Shown one piece after another: positions 54,867 through 64,000 of a stretch of 64,000 nucleotides of DNA. Location of the stretch: the NCBI RefSeq assembly GCF_009827055.1, contig NZ_WUMK01000002.1:620001-684000 (forward strand), in the 5' to 3' direction. Origin of the DNA: Shinella kummerowiae. Lineage in GTDB: Bacteria > Pseudomonadota > Alphaproteobacteria > Rhizobiales > Rhizobiaceae. The notes under the pieces were generated by a model. The model searched no databases, was not told where the DNA came from, and saw only the letters and a list, made by a program, of their open reading frames with translations. Position numbers and translations under genes: made by a program. Within the stretch, counting starts at the first letter, position 1; each line of letters starts with the position of its first letter.

Positions 54867-55694
54867 ATGGCAGACCATCAGGAAAAGACGCGGGGCAGGC
54901 CGGGGCGCAAACCGGCGGAAAATGCGGTGGCCTCCTCGGTGCAGGTGCTGGATCGCAGCCTCAAGCTCTTGGAGCTGGTGGCGCAGGCGGATGGCGCGGC
55001 CCTGACGGACCTTGCCGACCAGTCCGGTATGGCGCCCTCCACCGTGCACCGGCTGCTGACCTCGCTTGCCCAGCACGGCATGGTCACCCATGACGGCGAG
55101 ACGGGCGCCTGGACGATCGGCGTCAAGGCCTTCGAGATCGGCACCGCCTATCTGCGGTTCCGCAAGCTCGGCACGATCAGCCGGCCGTTCCTCAAGCAAT
55201 TGATGGAAGGCTGCGGCGAGACAGCCAATATCGCCATCGAGGACGATGGCGACGTGGTGTTCATCTCGCAGGTGGAGAGCCATGCGCCGATGCGCGCCTT
55301 CTTCCGCCCCGGCCGGCGCGGGCCGATCCATGCCTCGGGCATCGGCAAGGCGATCCTCTCGACCTGGCCGGATGCGCGCATCGAGGCGCTGCTCGCCGGC
55401 CGCACCCTGCAGCACTTCACCGACAAGACGCGTGATTCCGTACCGACGCTGCTGGAGGACATTGCCAGGATCCGCACCCGCGGCTGGTCGATCGATGACG
55501 AGGAGCACACGCTCGGCATGCGCTGCGTGGCAGCACCCATCTTCGACGAATATGGCGAAGCCGTCGCCGGCATTTCCGTCTCCGGACCGGCGGTGCGCCT
55601 GCCCGACAGCAAGGTCGACGCCTTCGGCCCGGTCGTGCGCGCGGCGGCGGAAGGGCTGACCAAGGCGATGGGCGGGCGGGCCAAGCGCGCTTGA
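54867..55694 (+). CDS. IclR-family transcriptional regulator
   Basis: A 275-residue regulator. A basic N-terminal tail (DHQEKTRGRPGRKPAENA) precedes the helix-turn-helix VAQADGAALTDLADQSGMAP then STVHRLLTSLAQHGMV; the effector-binding domain includes FFRPGRRGPIHASGIGKAIL and the MRCVAAPIFDEYGEAVAGIS patch usual in IclR/AllR/KdgR proteins. Divergent from gcl, it likely responds to glyoxylate or allantoin-derived signals like AllR, and may bind the ATGGAAAT boxes. Confidence 0.9.
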   Translation: MADHQEKTRGRPGRKPAENAVASSVQVLDRSLKLLELVAQADGAALTDLADQSGMAPSTVHRLLTSLAQHGMVTHDGETGAWTIGVKAFEIGTAYLRFRKLGTISRPFLKQLMEGCGETANIAIEDDGDVVFISQVESHAPMRAFFRPGRRGPIHASGIGKAILSTWPDARIEALLAGRTLQHFTDKTRDSVPTLLEDIARIRTRGWSIDDEEHTLGMRCVAAPIFDEYGEAVAGISVSGPAVRLPDSKVDAFGPVVRAAAEGLTKAMGGRAKRA

Positions 55695-55747
55695 CTTTAA
55701 AGCCCTGTCGACCACTCTACGCCGCATCGTCACGAGAGGATTTGTCG

Positions 55748-56044
55748 ATGAGAGCCAAAGCCCATTTTGCCATCGCCGCCTTCGCCCTTCTTGCAGCAAG
55801 TCCCGCTGTTGCAAAGATCCCGCTCGTCAACGCCACCTGCCCCGGCAATATCGAGGTTCACGCGGACGAGGGCGGGCCGATCTATATCAATGGCAAGGAA
55901 GGCAAGCTGCACGTCTTCAACGACAACTATTACGAGGCCAAGGGTGGCGGCGTGACAATCTCGCTGTCGATCAACCCGGATGGCTCGGCCGCCGTTTCCT
56001 ATACGGGACACGGCGGCGCGAACGGCATCTGCACCGTCAAGTGA
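55748..56044 (+). CDS. small exported hypothetical protein
   Basis: A 98-residue protein with a signal peptide (MRAKAHFAIAAFALLAASPA, cleavage after AVA) and a beta-rich mature part with two cysteines (NATCPGNIEVHADEGG ... GANGICTVK) that could form a disulfide. No family recognised with certainty. ATG 55748 follows GAGAGGA. Stop codons of this gene and guaD are back to back with no base between. Confidence 0.65.
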   Translation: MRAKAHFAIAAFALLAASPAVAKIPLVNATCPGNIEVHADEGGPIYINGKEGKLHVFNDNYYEAKGGGVTISLSINPDGSAAVSYTGHGGANGICTVK

Positions 56045-57382
56045 TCAGGCGGTTTCGAGCTGGCGCTTTTCTGCGGCACCGGCTTTCCTCGCCTTCATCG
56101 CCTTGCCGGCGACGTAGACTTCCGCCACGCAGCGGTCGTCGCCCATGGTCTGGAGGATGAAGAGTTCCTCGGCAAGCGAGGTGGCCGTGCGCATGCGGTA
56201 TTCCATCGCCGACTTGGCCCCCGAATCGAGCACGACGATATCGGCATCGGCGCCGGCATGCAGCGAGCCGATATGGTCGTGGAGGCCGAGTGCGCGGGCA
56301 TTGCCGAGCGTCATGCGGTAAAACGAGGCGAACGGCGTCAGCCGCTGGCCCTGCAGGTGCAGCACCTTGTAGGCCTCGTCCATGGTCTCCAGCATGGAGA
56401 AACTCGTGCCGCCGCCGACATCGGTCGCAACCGACCAGCGGGCACCGAGCCTGTCGAAACGATCGCGATCGAACAGGCCCGAACCGAGGAAGAGGTTCGA
56501 CGTCGGGCAGAACACGCCGACGGCACCGCTCTCGGCAAGAACCGAAATCTCCCGGTCGCTCAGATAGATGCAATGGCCGAGCAGCATGCGGTCGTTCAAC
56601 AGGCCGTAGCGGGCGTAGATGTCCGTATAATCCTTGGCGTCAGGGTACAGCGAGGTCGCGAAGGCGATCTCGTCGCGGTTTTCCGACAGGTGGGTCTGGA
56701 CGTAACATTCCGGATGTTCGGCAACGAGCGCCTGGCTCATCTCCATCTGCTCCGGCGTCGACGTGATGGCAAAACGCGGGCTGATCGCGTAATGCGCGCG
56801 GCCGCGGCCGTGCCACTTTTCGATCAGGCGCTTCGTCTCGTCATACCCCTGCTGCGGCGTGTCACGCAGTGCATCCGGCGCATTGCGATCCATCATCACC
56901 TTGCCGCCGATCATGCGCATGCCGCGCGCTTCGGCCGCCGAGAAATAGGCGTCGACGCTTTCGGGATGCACCGAACAGTAGGCGACGGCCGTGGTCGTGC
57001 CGTTCGACAGGAGTTCGTCCATGAAACGATCCGCCACGGCAGCCGCATGGGCGGGCCGCGCAAACTTCTGTTCCTCGACGAAAATATAGGTGTTCAGCCA
57101 TTCGAGAAGCTGGGCACCGTAGGAGGCAATCGCCTGCGTCTGCGGGAAATGCAGATGCGTGTCGATGAGGCCGGGCAGGATGAGGTTCGGGCGGTGGTCC
57201 GCGACCTCGACTGCGGCACCGGCCAGTTTGCTGACATCCGCGTAATTGCCGGTCTCGACGACCTTGCCACCGCGCACGAACACCGCGCCATCCTCGAAAT
57301 AGCGATAGGAGGCGGTATCGTCGATGCCCTGCGGCTCGTTGACGAAGGTCAGCACACGGCCGCGGATCAGCAGTTCGCTCAT
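56045..57382 (-). CDS. guaD: guanine deaminase
   Basis: A 445-residue zinc amidohydrolase converting guanine to xanthine. The diagnostic PGLIDTHLHFPQTQAIASYG motif holds two metal His residues; HYAISPRFAITSTPEQMEMS, THLSENRDEIAF (metal His), LGHCIYLSDREI and VATDVGGGTSFSMLETMDEA (metal Asp) follow. ATG 57382 has GGAGAAAAGACCC and overlaps the puuD stop (ATGA), so both are co-translated. Cytosolic; feeds XdhAB. Confidence 0.95.
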   Translation of the reverse strand: MSELLIRGRVLTFVNEPQGIDDTASYRYFEDGAVFVRGGKVVETGNYADVSKLAGAAVEVADHRPNLILPGLIDTHLHFPQTQAIASYGAQLLEWLNTYIFVEEQKFARPAHAAAVADRFMDELLSNGTTTAVAYCSVHPESVDAYFSAAEARGMRMIGGKVMMDRNAPDALRDTPQQGYDETKRLIEKWHGRGRAHYAISPRFAITSTPEQMEMSQALVAEHPECYVQTHLSENRDEIAFATSLYPDAKDYTDIYARYGLLNDRMLLGHCIYLSDREISVLAESGAVGVFCPTSNLFLGSGLFDRDRFDRLGARWSVATDVGGGTSFSMLETMDEAYKVLHLQGQRLTPFASFYRMTLGNARALGLHDHIGSLHAGADADIVVLDSGAKSAMEYRMRTATSLAEELFILQTMGDDRCVAEVYVAGKAMKARKAGAAEKRQLETA

Positions 57383-58620
57383 TGGGTCTTTTCTCCGTTT
57401 ACAGCGCTTTCGTACCAGGCGACGAAGAGCTTGCGCTCCTCGTCGGAAACCTGGGTCACGTTGGCCGGCGGCATGGCATGCGAACGGCCGGCCTGCAGGT
57501 AGATTTCGCGCGCGTGGTTGGCGATGTCGCCATCCGTCTCCAGCACGACACCCTTCGGCGGCACGACCATGCCTTCCCAGCCGGGCTCCTTGGCATGGCA
57601 CATGGCACAGCGGCCAAGCACCGTGTCGCGCACCTTCGGGAAGGCTTCCGCCGTGATGAAGCTCTGCTGGACAGCCGACACCTTGGCGTCGGCCGCCTCA
57701 CCCGTCAGCACCTTCGGCACCGTGGAAAGCCACATGACGAGGACGAAGAGCAGGGCTGTGGCAAGCCAGGTCCAGGTCGGATTGCCGGCATTGGCATGCG
57801 TGGTGTTGAAGTAGTGGCGGATCGTCACGCCCATCAGGAAGACCAGCGAGGCGATGATCCAGTTGAACTCCGTGCCGAAGGCCAGCGGATAGTGGTTCGA
57901 CAGCATCAGGAACAGCACGGGCAGCGTCAGGTAGTTGTTGTGCGTGGAGCGCTGCTTGGCGATCTTGCCGTATTTCGGGTCGGGCGTGCGGCCGGCGATG
58001 AGGTCGGCGACGACGACGCGCTGGTTCGGCATGATGATGAAGAACACGTTGGCCGACATGATCGTCGCGGTGAAAGCGCCGAGATGCAGGAAGGCCGCGC
58101 GGCCCGTGAAGAGCTGCGTATAGCCCCAGGCCACAGCGACCAGGATGAAATACAGCGCCACCATCAGCCGCGTGTTGTCATTGCCGAAGGGCGACTTGCA
58201 GATGAGGTCGTAGATAATCCAGCCGAAGGCCAGCGAGGCCAGCGAGATGGCGATCGCCACCGGCTTCGAGACGTCTAGCACGTTCGGATCGATCAGGTAG
58301 AGATCGGCACCGGCATAATAGACCAGACAGAGCATGCCGAAGCCGGAGAGCCAGGTGACGTAGCTTTCCCACTTGAACCAGACGAGGTGCTCGGGCATCG
58401 ACGCCGGCGCGACCAGGTATTTCTGGATGTGGTAGAAACCACCGCCATGGACCTGCCACTCCTCGCCATGCGCACCGGGCGGCAAGGCGGGATGTTTCTT
58501 CAGGCCCAGGTCGAGCGCGACGAAATAGAATGACGAGCCGATCCAGGCGATCGCCGTGATGACGTGCAGCCAGCGGACGGCAAACATCAGCCAGTCCCAG
58601 GCAATGGCATATTCGTACAT
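57379..58620 (-). CDS. puuD: membrane urate hydroxylase with cytochrome c domain
   Basis: A 413-residue integral membrane enzyme (DUF989 plus cytochrome c). About eight TM helices with conserved His residues (WLHVITAIAWIGSSFYFVAL, IIMPNQRVVVADLIAGRTPD, RSTHNNYLTLPVLFLMLSNH), then a periplasmic c-type domain with heme motif GRCAMCHAKEPGWEG and a distal Met in HAMPPANVTQVS. PuuD, first shown in Agrobacterium, oxidises urate to 5-hydroxyisourate and passes electrons to the respiratory chain, so no H2O2 is made, unlike uricase. ATG 58620 (MYEYAIAWDW). Confidence 0.95.
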   Translation of the reverse strand: MYEYAIAWDWLMFAVRWLHVITAIAWIGSSFYFVALDLGLKKHPALPPGAHGEEWQVHGGGFYHIQKYLVAPASMPEHLVWFKWESYVTWLSGFGMLCLVYYAGADLYLIDPNVLDVSKPVAIAISLASLAFGWIIYDLICKSPFGNDNTRLMVALYFILVAVAWGYTQLFTGRAAFLHLGAFTATIMSANVFFIIMPNQRVVVADLIAGRTPDPKYGKIAKQRSTHNNYLTLPVLFLMLSNHYPLAFGTEFNWIIASLVFLMGVTIRHYFNTTHANAGNPTWTWLATALLFVLVMWLSTVPKVLTGEAADAKVSAVQQSFITAEAFPKVRDTVLGRCAMCHAKEPGWEGMVVPPKGVVLETDGDIANHAREIYLQAGRSHAMPPANVTQVSDEERKLFVAWYESAVNGEKTQ

Positions 58621-58760
58621 AGGGGCCTCCACCCATTTTCCATGCACCTGTTTGCCATCAAGCGATTTTCGCGGAAATCCCGGTGAATCCCCAACACTTT
58701 CAAAAAAATCTATAAGATCGCGCCCACTTTGATCTGCACGCCAATGTGGTAGAAAGAACC

Positions 58761-59705
58761 ATGTCCTATCTCGATAATGTGCGCGTCTTCGTTCGTGTGG
58801 TCGAACTCGGTACCCTTTCGGCAGCAGGGCGCGACCAGCGCGTCACGCCTGCGGTTGCCAGCAATCGCATCAAGGAACTGGAGCGCCATCTCGGCGTGCG
58901 GCTGTTCAACCGCACGACGCGAAAGCTCTCGCCGACCGAGCACGGCCGCGTGTTTTATGATGGCGCGGTGAAGATCATCGAGGCGGTGAACGAGGCGGAG
59001 GCGGCGATTGCCGACCTCTCGCGCAACCCGAAGGGCTCGCTCAGGATCACCGCGCCGCTCGGCATCGGCCGGCGGCTGATCGCCTCGGGCATCCCGGAAT
59101 TCCACGATAAATACCCGGATATCGAAGTGCGCGTGCGCCTGTCGGATCACAATGTCGATATTCTCGCGGAAGGCGTCGACGTCGCCTTCAAGCTCGGCGT
59201 GCTGGAGGATTCGAACCTGCGCATGCGCGGCATCCTCAACTGCGAACGTGTGCTCTGTGCCTCGCCGGCCTATCTCGCCCGCCGCGGCACGCCGGCCAAT
59301 GCCGACGCGCTGATCGCTGACAAACACGACTGTCTGCTGCTGCGCTATCCCGGTTCGAAGGAATATTACTGGACGCTTGTCACCGCCGAGGGACCGCGAA
59401 AATTCGAGGTCGCCGGTCCCTATGACAGCGACGACGGCGATGTGCTGACCCAATGGGCGCTGGAAGACCGCGGCATCATCAACAAGCCGCTGTTCGAGGT
59501 GAAGGCGCATCTGACGGAAGGCCGGCTGGTGGAAATCCTGAAGGATTCCCCCCCCGCCGCCGTGCAGCTCGCCGCGATCTATCCGCACAAACGCTTCCAG
59601 GATCCGAAACTGCGCCTGATGATCGATTTCATGGCCGAGCGATGTCAGCGGCTGATCGGCAAGCTGTTGGGCGATGCCCCTGCCGCCGAAGCCTCTAGCG
59701 ACTGA
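58761..59705 (+). CDS. LysR-family transcriptional regulator
   Basis: A 314-residue LysR regulator. HTH at ~5-60: FVRVVELGTLSAAGRDQRVT then PAVASNRIKELERHLGVRLF; the co-inducer domain follows from ~90. ATG 58761 (MSYLDNVRVFV). It is divergent from puuD-guaD across 140 bases and convergent with xdhC (11-base 3' overlap), so it is the best candidate for purine-responsive control of both units. Confidence 0.9.
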   Translation: MSYLDNVRVFVRVVELGTLSAAGRDQRVTPAVASNRIKELERHLGVRLFNRTTRKLSPTEHGRVFYDGAVKIIEAVNEAEAAIADLSRNPKGSLRITAPLGIGRRLIASGIPEFHDKYPDIEVRVRLSDHNVDILAEGVDVAFKLGVLEDSNLRMRGILNCERVLCASPAYLARRGTPANADALIADKHDCLLLRYPGSKEYYWTLVTAEGPRKFEVAGPYDSDDGDVLTQWALEDRGIINKPLFEVKAHLTEGRLVEILKDSPPAAVQLAAIYPHKRFQDPKLRLMIDFMAERCQRLIGKLLGDAPAAEASSD

Positions 59706-60546
59706 CCGCTTCCCGGCTGTCGACCCGAGTTGGGCTCCATGCCAGCGCCGCCGTCATGATCTCGGCGGCGGCGAGGGTGGCGATGACGGCAGGCCGTTTG
59801 TCTTTCACCGTGGTGCCGCCGATCGGGCAGACGAGGTTGGAAAACAGGTCCGGCCGGTCGATTTCGCGCGCCAGCCAGTTGCGGAAGGTCGTGCGCTTGG
59901 TCTTCGAGCCGATCATGCCGACATAGGCGGCATCCTCCCGCCTGAGTGCCTCGGCGGTGATGAGGAAATCGAGCGCATGGTCGTGGGTAAGGATGACGAA
60001 GCTGCTGCCGGCCGGTGCATCGCGCACCACCGCCTCCGGCATCGCCGTCAGGCAGGTTTCGATGCGCGGCACCGTGCAGGCGACGAGTTCGTCCTCGCGC
60101 GTATCCACCAGCACGACGCGCAGCGGGGCAAGCGACAGCGCCATGGCCAGCGCATCGCCAACATGGCCCGCGCCGAACACATAGACATGCGGGCGTGACG
60201 CCATTTCGCGATCGCTGCGGTCGATCAGGTCGTTGGCAAGGACCGGGTTCAGCGCCGTGAAGGACAGCCCGACCCGGCCGCCGCAGCACTGGCCGATCTC
60301 CGGCCCGAGCGGCACGTTCATCGGTTCGGCGGCGAGACCGGAGCGCAGCGCCCGGCGTGCCTGGTCGATCGCCATATATTCGAGCTGCCCGCCGCCGATC
60401 GTCGCGAAGATCGCCCGTTCCGATACCAGCATCCACGCATCGGTGTCGCGCGGCGTGGAGCCCGCGGCACCCGTCACCTCGACCAGGATCGCCCCCGGTT
60501 CGCGGCGCAGGAAATCCCGGATATCTTCGCGAGCGGCCGGCATCAC
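59695..60546 (-). CDS. xdhC: xanthine dehydrogenase accessory protein XdhC
   Basis: A 283-residue factor that sulfurates and inserts molybdenum cofactor into XdhB. N-terminal XdhC domain with EVTGAAGSTPRDTDAWMLVS and TIGGGQLEYMAIDQARRAL; CGGRVGLSF holds the conserved Cys; C-terminal Rossmann domain VYVFGAGHVGDALAMALSLA with THDHALDFLITAEAL. It starts 1-2 bases after the xdhB stop. Part of the xdhABC operon. Confidence 0.95.
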   Translation of the reverse strand: MMPAAREDIRDFLRREPGAILVEVTGAAGSTPRDTDAWMLVSERAIFATIGGGQLEYMAIDQARRALRSGLAAEPMNVPLGPEIGQCCGGRVGLSFTALNPVLANDLIDRSDREMASRPHVYVFGAGHVGDALAMALSLAPLRVVLVDTREDELVACTVPRIETCLTAMPEAVVRDAPAGSSFVILTHDHALDFLITAEALRREDAAYVGMIGSKTKRTTFRNWLAREIDRPDLFSNLVCPIGGTTVKDKRPAVIATLAAAEIMTAALAWSPTRVDSREAVSR

Positions 60547-60547
60547 A

Positions 60548-62902
60548 TCACCCCTTGGTCTGGGCTCTCAGCCGCTCGATCGCCATCAGCACGCATTCCG
60601 GCGTGGCGGGGGCATCCAGGCGCGGGCAGATCTTGTGGTCGGCGATACTCGCCACGGCATCCGACAGCGCGTGCAGCACGGCAAGGCCGAGCGGCAGCGG
60701 CGGCTCGCCGACCGCCTTGGAGCGGTGGATCGTCGGCTCATAGGCCTCCGACCAGTCGGTCAGCGCCACGTTGAAGATTTTGGGACGGTCCGAAGCGAGC
60801 GGGATCTTGTAGGTGGAGGGCGCATGGGTGCGCAGCCGCCCCTTGCCGTCCCACCACAGTTCCTCCGTCGTCAGCCAGCCCATGCCCTGGATGAAGCCGC
60901 CCTCGATCTGGCCGATATCGATGATCTTGTTCAGCGACCGGCCGGTATCGTGCAGGATGTCGGTGCGCTCGACGATATATTCGCCGGTCAGCGTGTCGAC
61001 GGAGACCTCCGAACAGGCTGCACCATAGGCGTAGTAATAGAAAGCATGGCCGCGGCCCTTCGAGCGATCCCAGTGGATCTTCGGCGTCTTGTAGAAACCG
61101 GCCGCCGAGAGCTGGACGCGGGCCATATAGGCCTTCTTGACCAGCTCGTTGAAGGAAACCTCGATATTGCCGATACGCACCCGGTTCGGCAGGAACACCA
61201 CCTGCTCGCGCGGCACCTGATGGCTTTCCGCCGCGAAATCGATCAGCCGGTCCTTGATCTGGCGCGCGGCATCCTGCGCCGCCATGCCGTTGAGGTCAGC
61301 ACCGGAGGAGGCCGCGGTCGGCGAGGTGTTCGGCACCTTGGCCGTCGTCGTGGCGGTGATCTTCACCCGGTCGAGATCGATCTGGAACTCTTCCGCCACC
61401 ACCTGCGCCACCTTCAGGTGCAGGCCCTGGCCCATTTCCGTGCCGCCGTGGTTCATGTGCACGGAACCGTCCGTGTAGACATGCACCAGCGCGCCGGCCT
61501 GGTTGGATTCGGTCTTGGTGAAGGAGATGCCGAATTTCACCGGCGTCAACGCCAGCCCGCGCTTGACGATGCGGCTCTTCGCGTTGAATTCGGCGATCGC
61601 CTTGCGACGGCCGGCATAATCCGCACTTTCCTCCAGTTCCGCGACGATGCGCTGGATGATGCAGTCCTCGACCTTCTGGTGATAGGGCGTGAGGTTGCGC
61701 TCGCCCTCCACACCCATCGCGTCGTAGAAATTCAGTTTGCGGATGTCGAGCGGGTCCTTGCCGACAGCGAAGGCCACCTCGTCGATGACGCGTTCTGCGC
61801 CGACCATGCCCTGCGGGCCGCCGAAACCGCGAAACGCCGTGTTGGAGACCGTGTTGGTGTAAAGCGGCGCCGACTTGGCATGCACATGCGGGAAGAAATA
61901 GGCGTTGTCGCAGTGGAACAGCGCCCGGTCGCCGACCGGACCGGACAGATCGGCGGAAAAACCGGCGCGCAGCGCGAACGTATAATCGATGCCGAGGATG
62001 CGGCCCTCGTCGTCGAAGCCGACATCGTAATCGATGGCGAAATCATGCCGCTTGCCGGTCGCGACCATGTCCTCGTCGCGGTCGAGCCGGACCTTCACGG
62101 CGCGCTTCAGCTTCTTGGCGGCGATGGCGGCCAGGGCTGCACACTGGTTGGCCTGGGTTTCCTTGCCGCCGAAGCCGCCGCCCATGCGGCGCACTTCCAC
62201 CGTCACCGCATTGCTCGGCACGCCGAGCGCGTGCGCGATCATATGCTGCGTCTCGCTCGGCCCCTGCGTCGAGCAATAGACGAGCACTTCGTCGTCTTCG
62301 CCGGGCACGGCAAGCGACACCTGGCCTTCGAGGTAAAAATGGTCCTGACCGCCAAGCCGCATGCGGCCCGTCACACGGCGCGGCGCGCTTTCAAGCGCTG
62401 CCGCCGCGTCGCCGCGCTTCAGCGTCAGCGGCGTGACGACCTGCCGGTGCGTCTTGACGTCGAGATCCCAGATGTCGATGTCGGCCGGCAGTTCCTCATA
62501 TTCGATCTTGGCGAGCCGTGCGGCGCGGCGGGCCTGTTCGCGGGTTTCCGCGATCACGCAGAAGATCGGCTGGCCGTGAAACTCCACCTTGCCATTGGCG
62601 AGCACCGGGTCGTCGTTCATGTAGGAGGGCGAGATGTCGTTGACGCCGGGCACGTCTTCGTGGGTCAGCACGTCGACGACGCCGGGGGCGGCGCGCACCG
62701 CCGACAGATCGACGGATTTCAGGATGCCGTGCGCGACGGTCGACAGGCCGAGGCCGGCATGCAGCGTGCCGGCGGGCTCGGTGATGTCGTCGATATAGAC
62801 GGCCGAACCGGCGACATGTTTGTGCGCGGAATCGTGGCGGATGCTCGCATGGACGCCGCCTTCGATCTTTTCAGCGTTGAGATCGGGAGTGTGCTTGTTC
62901 AT
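60548..62902 (-). CDS. xdhB: xanthine dehydrogenase molybdopterin-binding (large) subunit
   Basis: A 784-residue subunit carrying the molybdenum cofactor; it hydroxylates hypoxanthine and xanthine to urate. Motifs: GLSTVAHGILKSVDLSAVRA (N-terminal Ald_Xan domain), YCSTQGPSETQHMIAHALGV, RRMGGGFGGKETQANQ, FRGFGGPQGMVGAERVIDEV, HMNHGGTEMGQGLHLKVAQV and the catalytic Glu in SKAVGEPPLPLGLAVLHAL. ATG 62902 (MNKHTPDLNAEK) is 5 bases after xdhA. Confidence 0.97.
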   Translation of the reverse strand: MNKHTPDLNAEKIEGGVHASIRHDSAHKHVAGSAVYIDDITEPAGTLHAGLGLSTVAHGILKSVDLSAVRAAPGVVDVLTHEDVPGVNDISPSYMNDDPVLANGKVEFHGQPIFCVIAETREQARRAARLAKIEYEELPADIDIWDLDVKTHRQVVTPLTLKRGDAAAALESAPRRVTGRMRLGGQDHFYLEGQVSLAVPGEDDEVLVYCSTQGPSETQHMIAHALGVPSNAVTVEVRRMGGGFGGKETQANQCAALAAIAAKKLKRAVKVRLDRDEDMVATGKRHDFAIDYDVGFDDEGRILGIDYTFALRAGFSADLSGPVGDRALFHCDNAYFFPHVHAKSAPLYTNTVSNTAFRGFGGPQGMVGAERVIDEVAFAVGKDPLDIRKLNFYDAMGVEGERNLTPYHQKVEDCIIQRIVAELEESADYAGRRKAIAEFNAKSRIVKRGLALTPVKFGISFTKTESNQAGALVHVYTDGSVHMNHGGTEMGQGLHLKVAQVVAEEFQIDLDRVKITATTTAKVPNTSPTAASSGADLNGMAAQDAARQIKDRLIDFAAESHQVPREQVVFLPNRVRIGNIEVSFNELVKKAYMARVQLSAAGFYKTPKIHWDRSKGRGHAFYYYAYGAACSEVSVDTLTGEYIVERTDILHDTGRSLNKIIDIGQIEGGFIQGMGWLTTEELWWDGKGRLRTHAPSTYKIPLASDRPKIFNVALTDWSEAYEPTIHRSKAVGEPPLPLGLAVLHALSDAVASIADHKICPRLDAPATPECVLMAIERLRAQTKG

Positions 62903-62907
62903 GGGCC

Positions 62908-63999
62908 TTACGCAGCCTCGTATCTGGACACCTGAGCGGGTGCATCGCTGGATGTCGTTTCCATAAAGAACCTGAGAAGCAGGTTTTTCGCCACCAGCGC
63001 GCGGTAGTCTGCGGTGGCGCGCATGTCGGTCAGCGGCGTATAGTCGTCCGCGTATTTTTCCATCGCCGCTTCTACCGTGGCCTCGGTCCAAGGTTGGCCG
63101 ACAAGCGCCTTCTCGACGGCGAAGGCCCGCTTCGGCGTCGCCGCCATGCCGCCATAGGCGATGCAGATTTCGGCCACCGTGCCGTCGGCGGCAAGTGCCA
63201 TACGGAAGGCGCCGAGCGTTGCCGTGATGTCCTCGTCGCGGCGCTTGGTCACCTTGTAGACGGCGAACTTTTCCGCCGCGGCCGGCACCGGAACATGCAC
63301 CGCTTCGACGAATTCGCCGGGCTGGCGATCCTGCTTGCCATAGGCGATGAAGTAGTCTTCCAGGCGAATGGTGCGCCGAACCGATCCCTTGCGCAAGGTG
63401 AGCGTGCTGGCGAGCGCGATCAGCGCCGGCGGCGTGTCGCCGATCGGCGAGCCGTTGGCGATGTTGCCGCCGATCGTGCCCATATTGCGCACCTGCTGGC
63501 CGCCGATGCGGGTGATGAGGGGGCCGAGCGCCGGGATATGTTGCGACAGCGTGTCTAGCGCCTCGGTATAGGTGACGCCGGCGCCGATCGAGACCGTGCC
63601 GTCCTTGACCGTGATCGACTTCAGTTCGTCGAGCCCGGCGATGAAGACCACCGGCGAGATATCCCGCATGTGCTTGGTGACCCAGAGGCCGACATCGGTG
63701 GAGCCGGCGACTACGGTCGCGGTCGGTGATGCCTCCAGAAGGGTGGCGAAATCGTCGAGGCTGGCCGGCACGACCAGCCGGTGTTTGCCGTCGGCGATCT
63801 CGACGCGCGCACCGTCACGCAGCGCCTTGAGGCGCGCGATCATCGTTGCGCGTTCAGTCAGAAGCGGATCCTTCTCCGTCCCGCCATAGCTGGAAATGGC
63901 GCGGGCGGCGCGCAGGATCGGCTCATAACCAGTGCAGCGACAGAGATTGCCCTGCAGAGCCGTCTCGATCTGCTGGTCGCTCGGGTTCGGTGTCTGCAT
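62908..63999 (-). CDS. xdhA: xanthine dehydrogenase FAD/iron-sulfur (small) subunit, 5' end outside window
   Basis: 363 codons are visible; the gene runs off the right edge. The second [2Fe-2S] cluster motif is GNLCRCTGYEPILRAARAIS; the FAD domain has VVAGSTDVGLWVTKHMRDIS, the GGQQVRNMGTIGGNIANGSP loop and IGDTPPALIALASTLTLR. The C-terminal CO-dehydrogenase-like domain ends SSDAPAQVSRYEAA. The N-terminal plant-type [2Fe-2S] domain is not in the window. First gene of xdhABC. Confidence 0.95.
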   Translation of the reverse strand: MQTPNPSDQQIETALQGNLCRCTGYEPILRAARAISSYGGTEKDPLLTERATMIARLKALRDGARVEIADGKHRLVVPASLDDFATLLEASPTATVVAGSTDVGLWVTKHMRDISPVVFIAGLDELKSITVKDGTVSIGAGVTYTEALDTLSQHIPALGPLITRIGGQQVRNMGTIGGNIANGSPIGDTPPALIALASTLTLRKGSVRRTIRLEDYFIAYGKQDRQPGEFVEAVHVPVPAAAEKFAVYKVTKRRDEDITATLGAFRMALAADGTVAEICIAYGGMAATPKRAFAVEKALVGQPWTEATVEAAMEKYADDYTPLTDMRATADYRALVAKNLLLRFFMETTSSDAPAQVSRYEAA

Positions 64000-64000
64000 C

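Noticed and set aside
60233-62935. 900-codon frame antisense to xdhB and part of xdhC
   Set aside because: Spans two well-supported genes; no recognisable domain.

Overview
The window is a high-GC alphaproteobacterial chromosome segment, most likely Rhizobiaceae (Shinella/Ensifer/Agrobacterium-like; genus not resolvable by eye). Evidence: dnaK-dnaJ with an alpha-type heat-shock promoter, a BA14K protein, a polA-marR intergenic region resembling the alpha-r7 sRNA locus, TTAA-N7-TTAA (CtrA-type) boxes, a cytochrome-c urate hydroxylase, and Rhizobiales-style palindromic repeats. Coding density is high and most genes look vertically inherited. I saw no rRNA, tRNA, CRISPR, prophage or insertion sequence.

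Layout. 1-7.1 kb: the recF 3' end with an overlapping MoeB/ThiF-like E1 gene, a 2-hydroxyacid dehydrogenase, an SH3 protein, a PfkB kinase, and the efp / epmA-epmB set (EF-P and its lysylation enzymes). 7.2-14.5 kb: a chemoreceptor with a C-terminal CheR-docking pentapeptide, a membrane protein, two TetR regulators each beside a clear operator palindrome, nth, a DUF2244 gene and an Ada-like alkyltransferase. 14.5-22.7 kb: dnaJ and dnaK, a small AT-richer two-gene island resembling a toxin/immunity remnant, PBP1a, a solitary flagellin and BA14K. 22.8-31.3 kb: a flippase-like membrane protein, an M20 peptidase, MarR, a candidate structured sRNA, polA, a peroxiredoxin and YigZ.

31.4-49.6 kb is a surface-polysaccharide region: GT2, Wzx-like flippase, a tandem alpha/beta-hydrolase, Wzz/BY-kinase-like protein, Wzy-like polymerase, secreted GH5, GT4 and an ABC exporter. 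In its middle lies a tight five-gene minus-strand operon: acyl carrier protein, acyl-CoA-dehydrogenase-like flavoprotein, amino acid:[carrier protein] ligase (a seryl-tRNA-synthetase relative), DUF1839 and a GH2 beta-mannosidase-like enzyme. The first three match a rhizobial system known in vitro to load an amino acid on a carrier protein but, as far as I know, without an assigned physiological role. Its fusion here to a GH2 gene inside a polysaccharide locus suggests aminoacyl decoration or tailoring of a glycan. This is the most interesting system in the window.

49.6-64 kb is catabolic: gcl-hyi-glxR plus a glycerate kinase (glyoxylate to glycerate to central metabolism) divergent from an IclR regulator, then guanine deaminase, urate hydroxylase PuuD, a LysR regulator and xdhABC (xdhA cut by the window end). 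Together they cover the top (guanine/xanthine to urate) and bottom (glyoxylate to 2-phosphoglycerate) of purine-ring degradation; the allantoin steps would lie outside the window.
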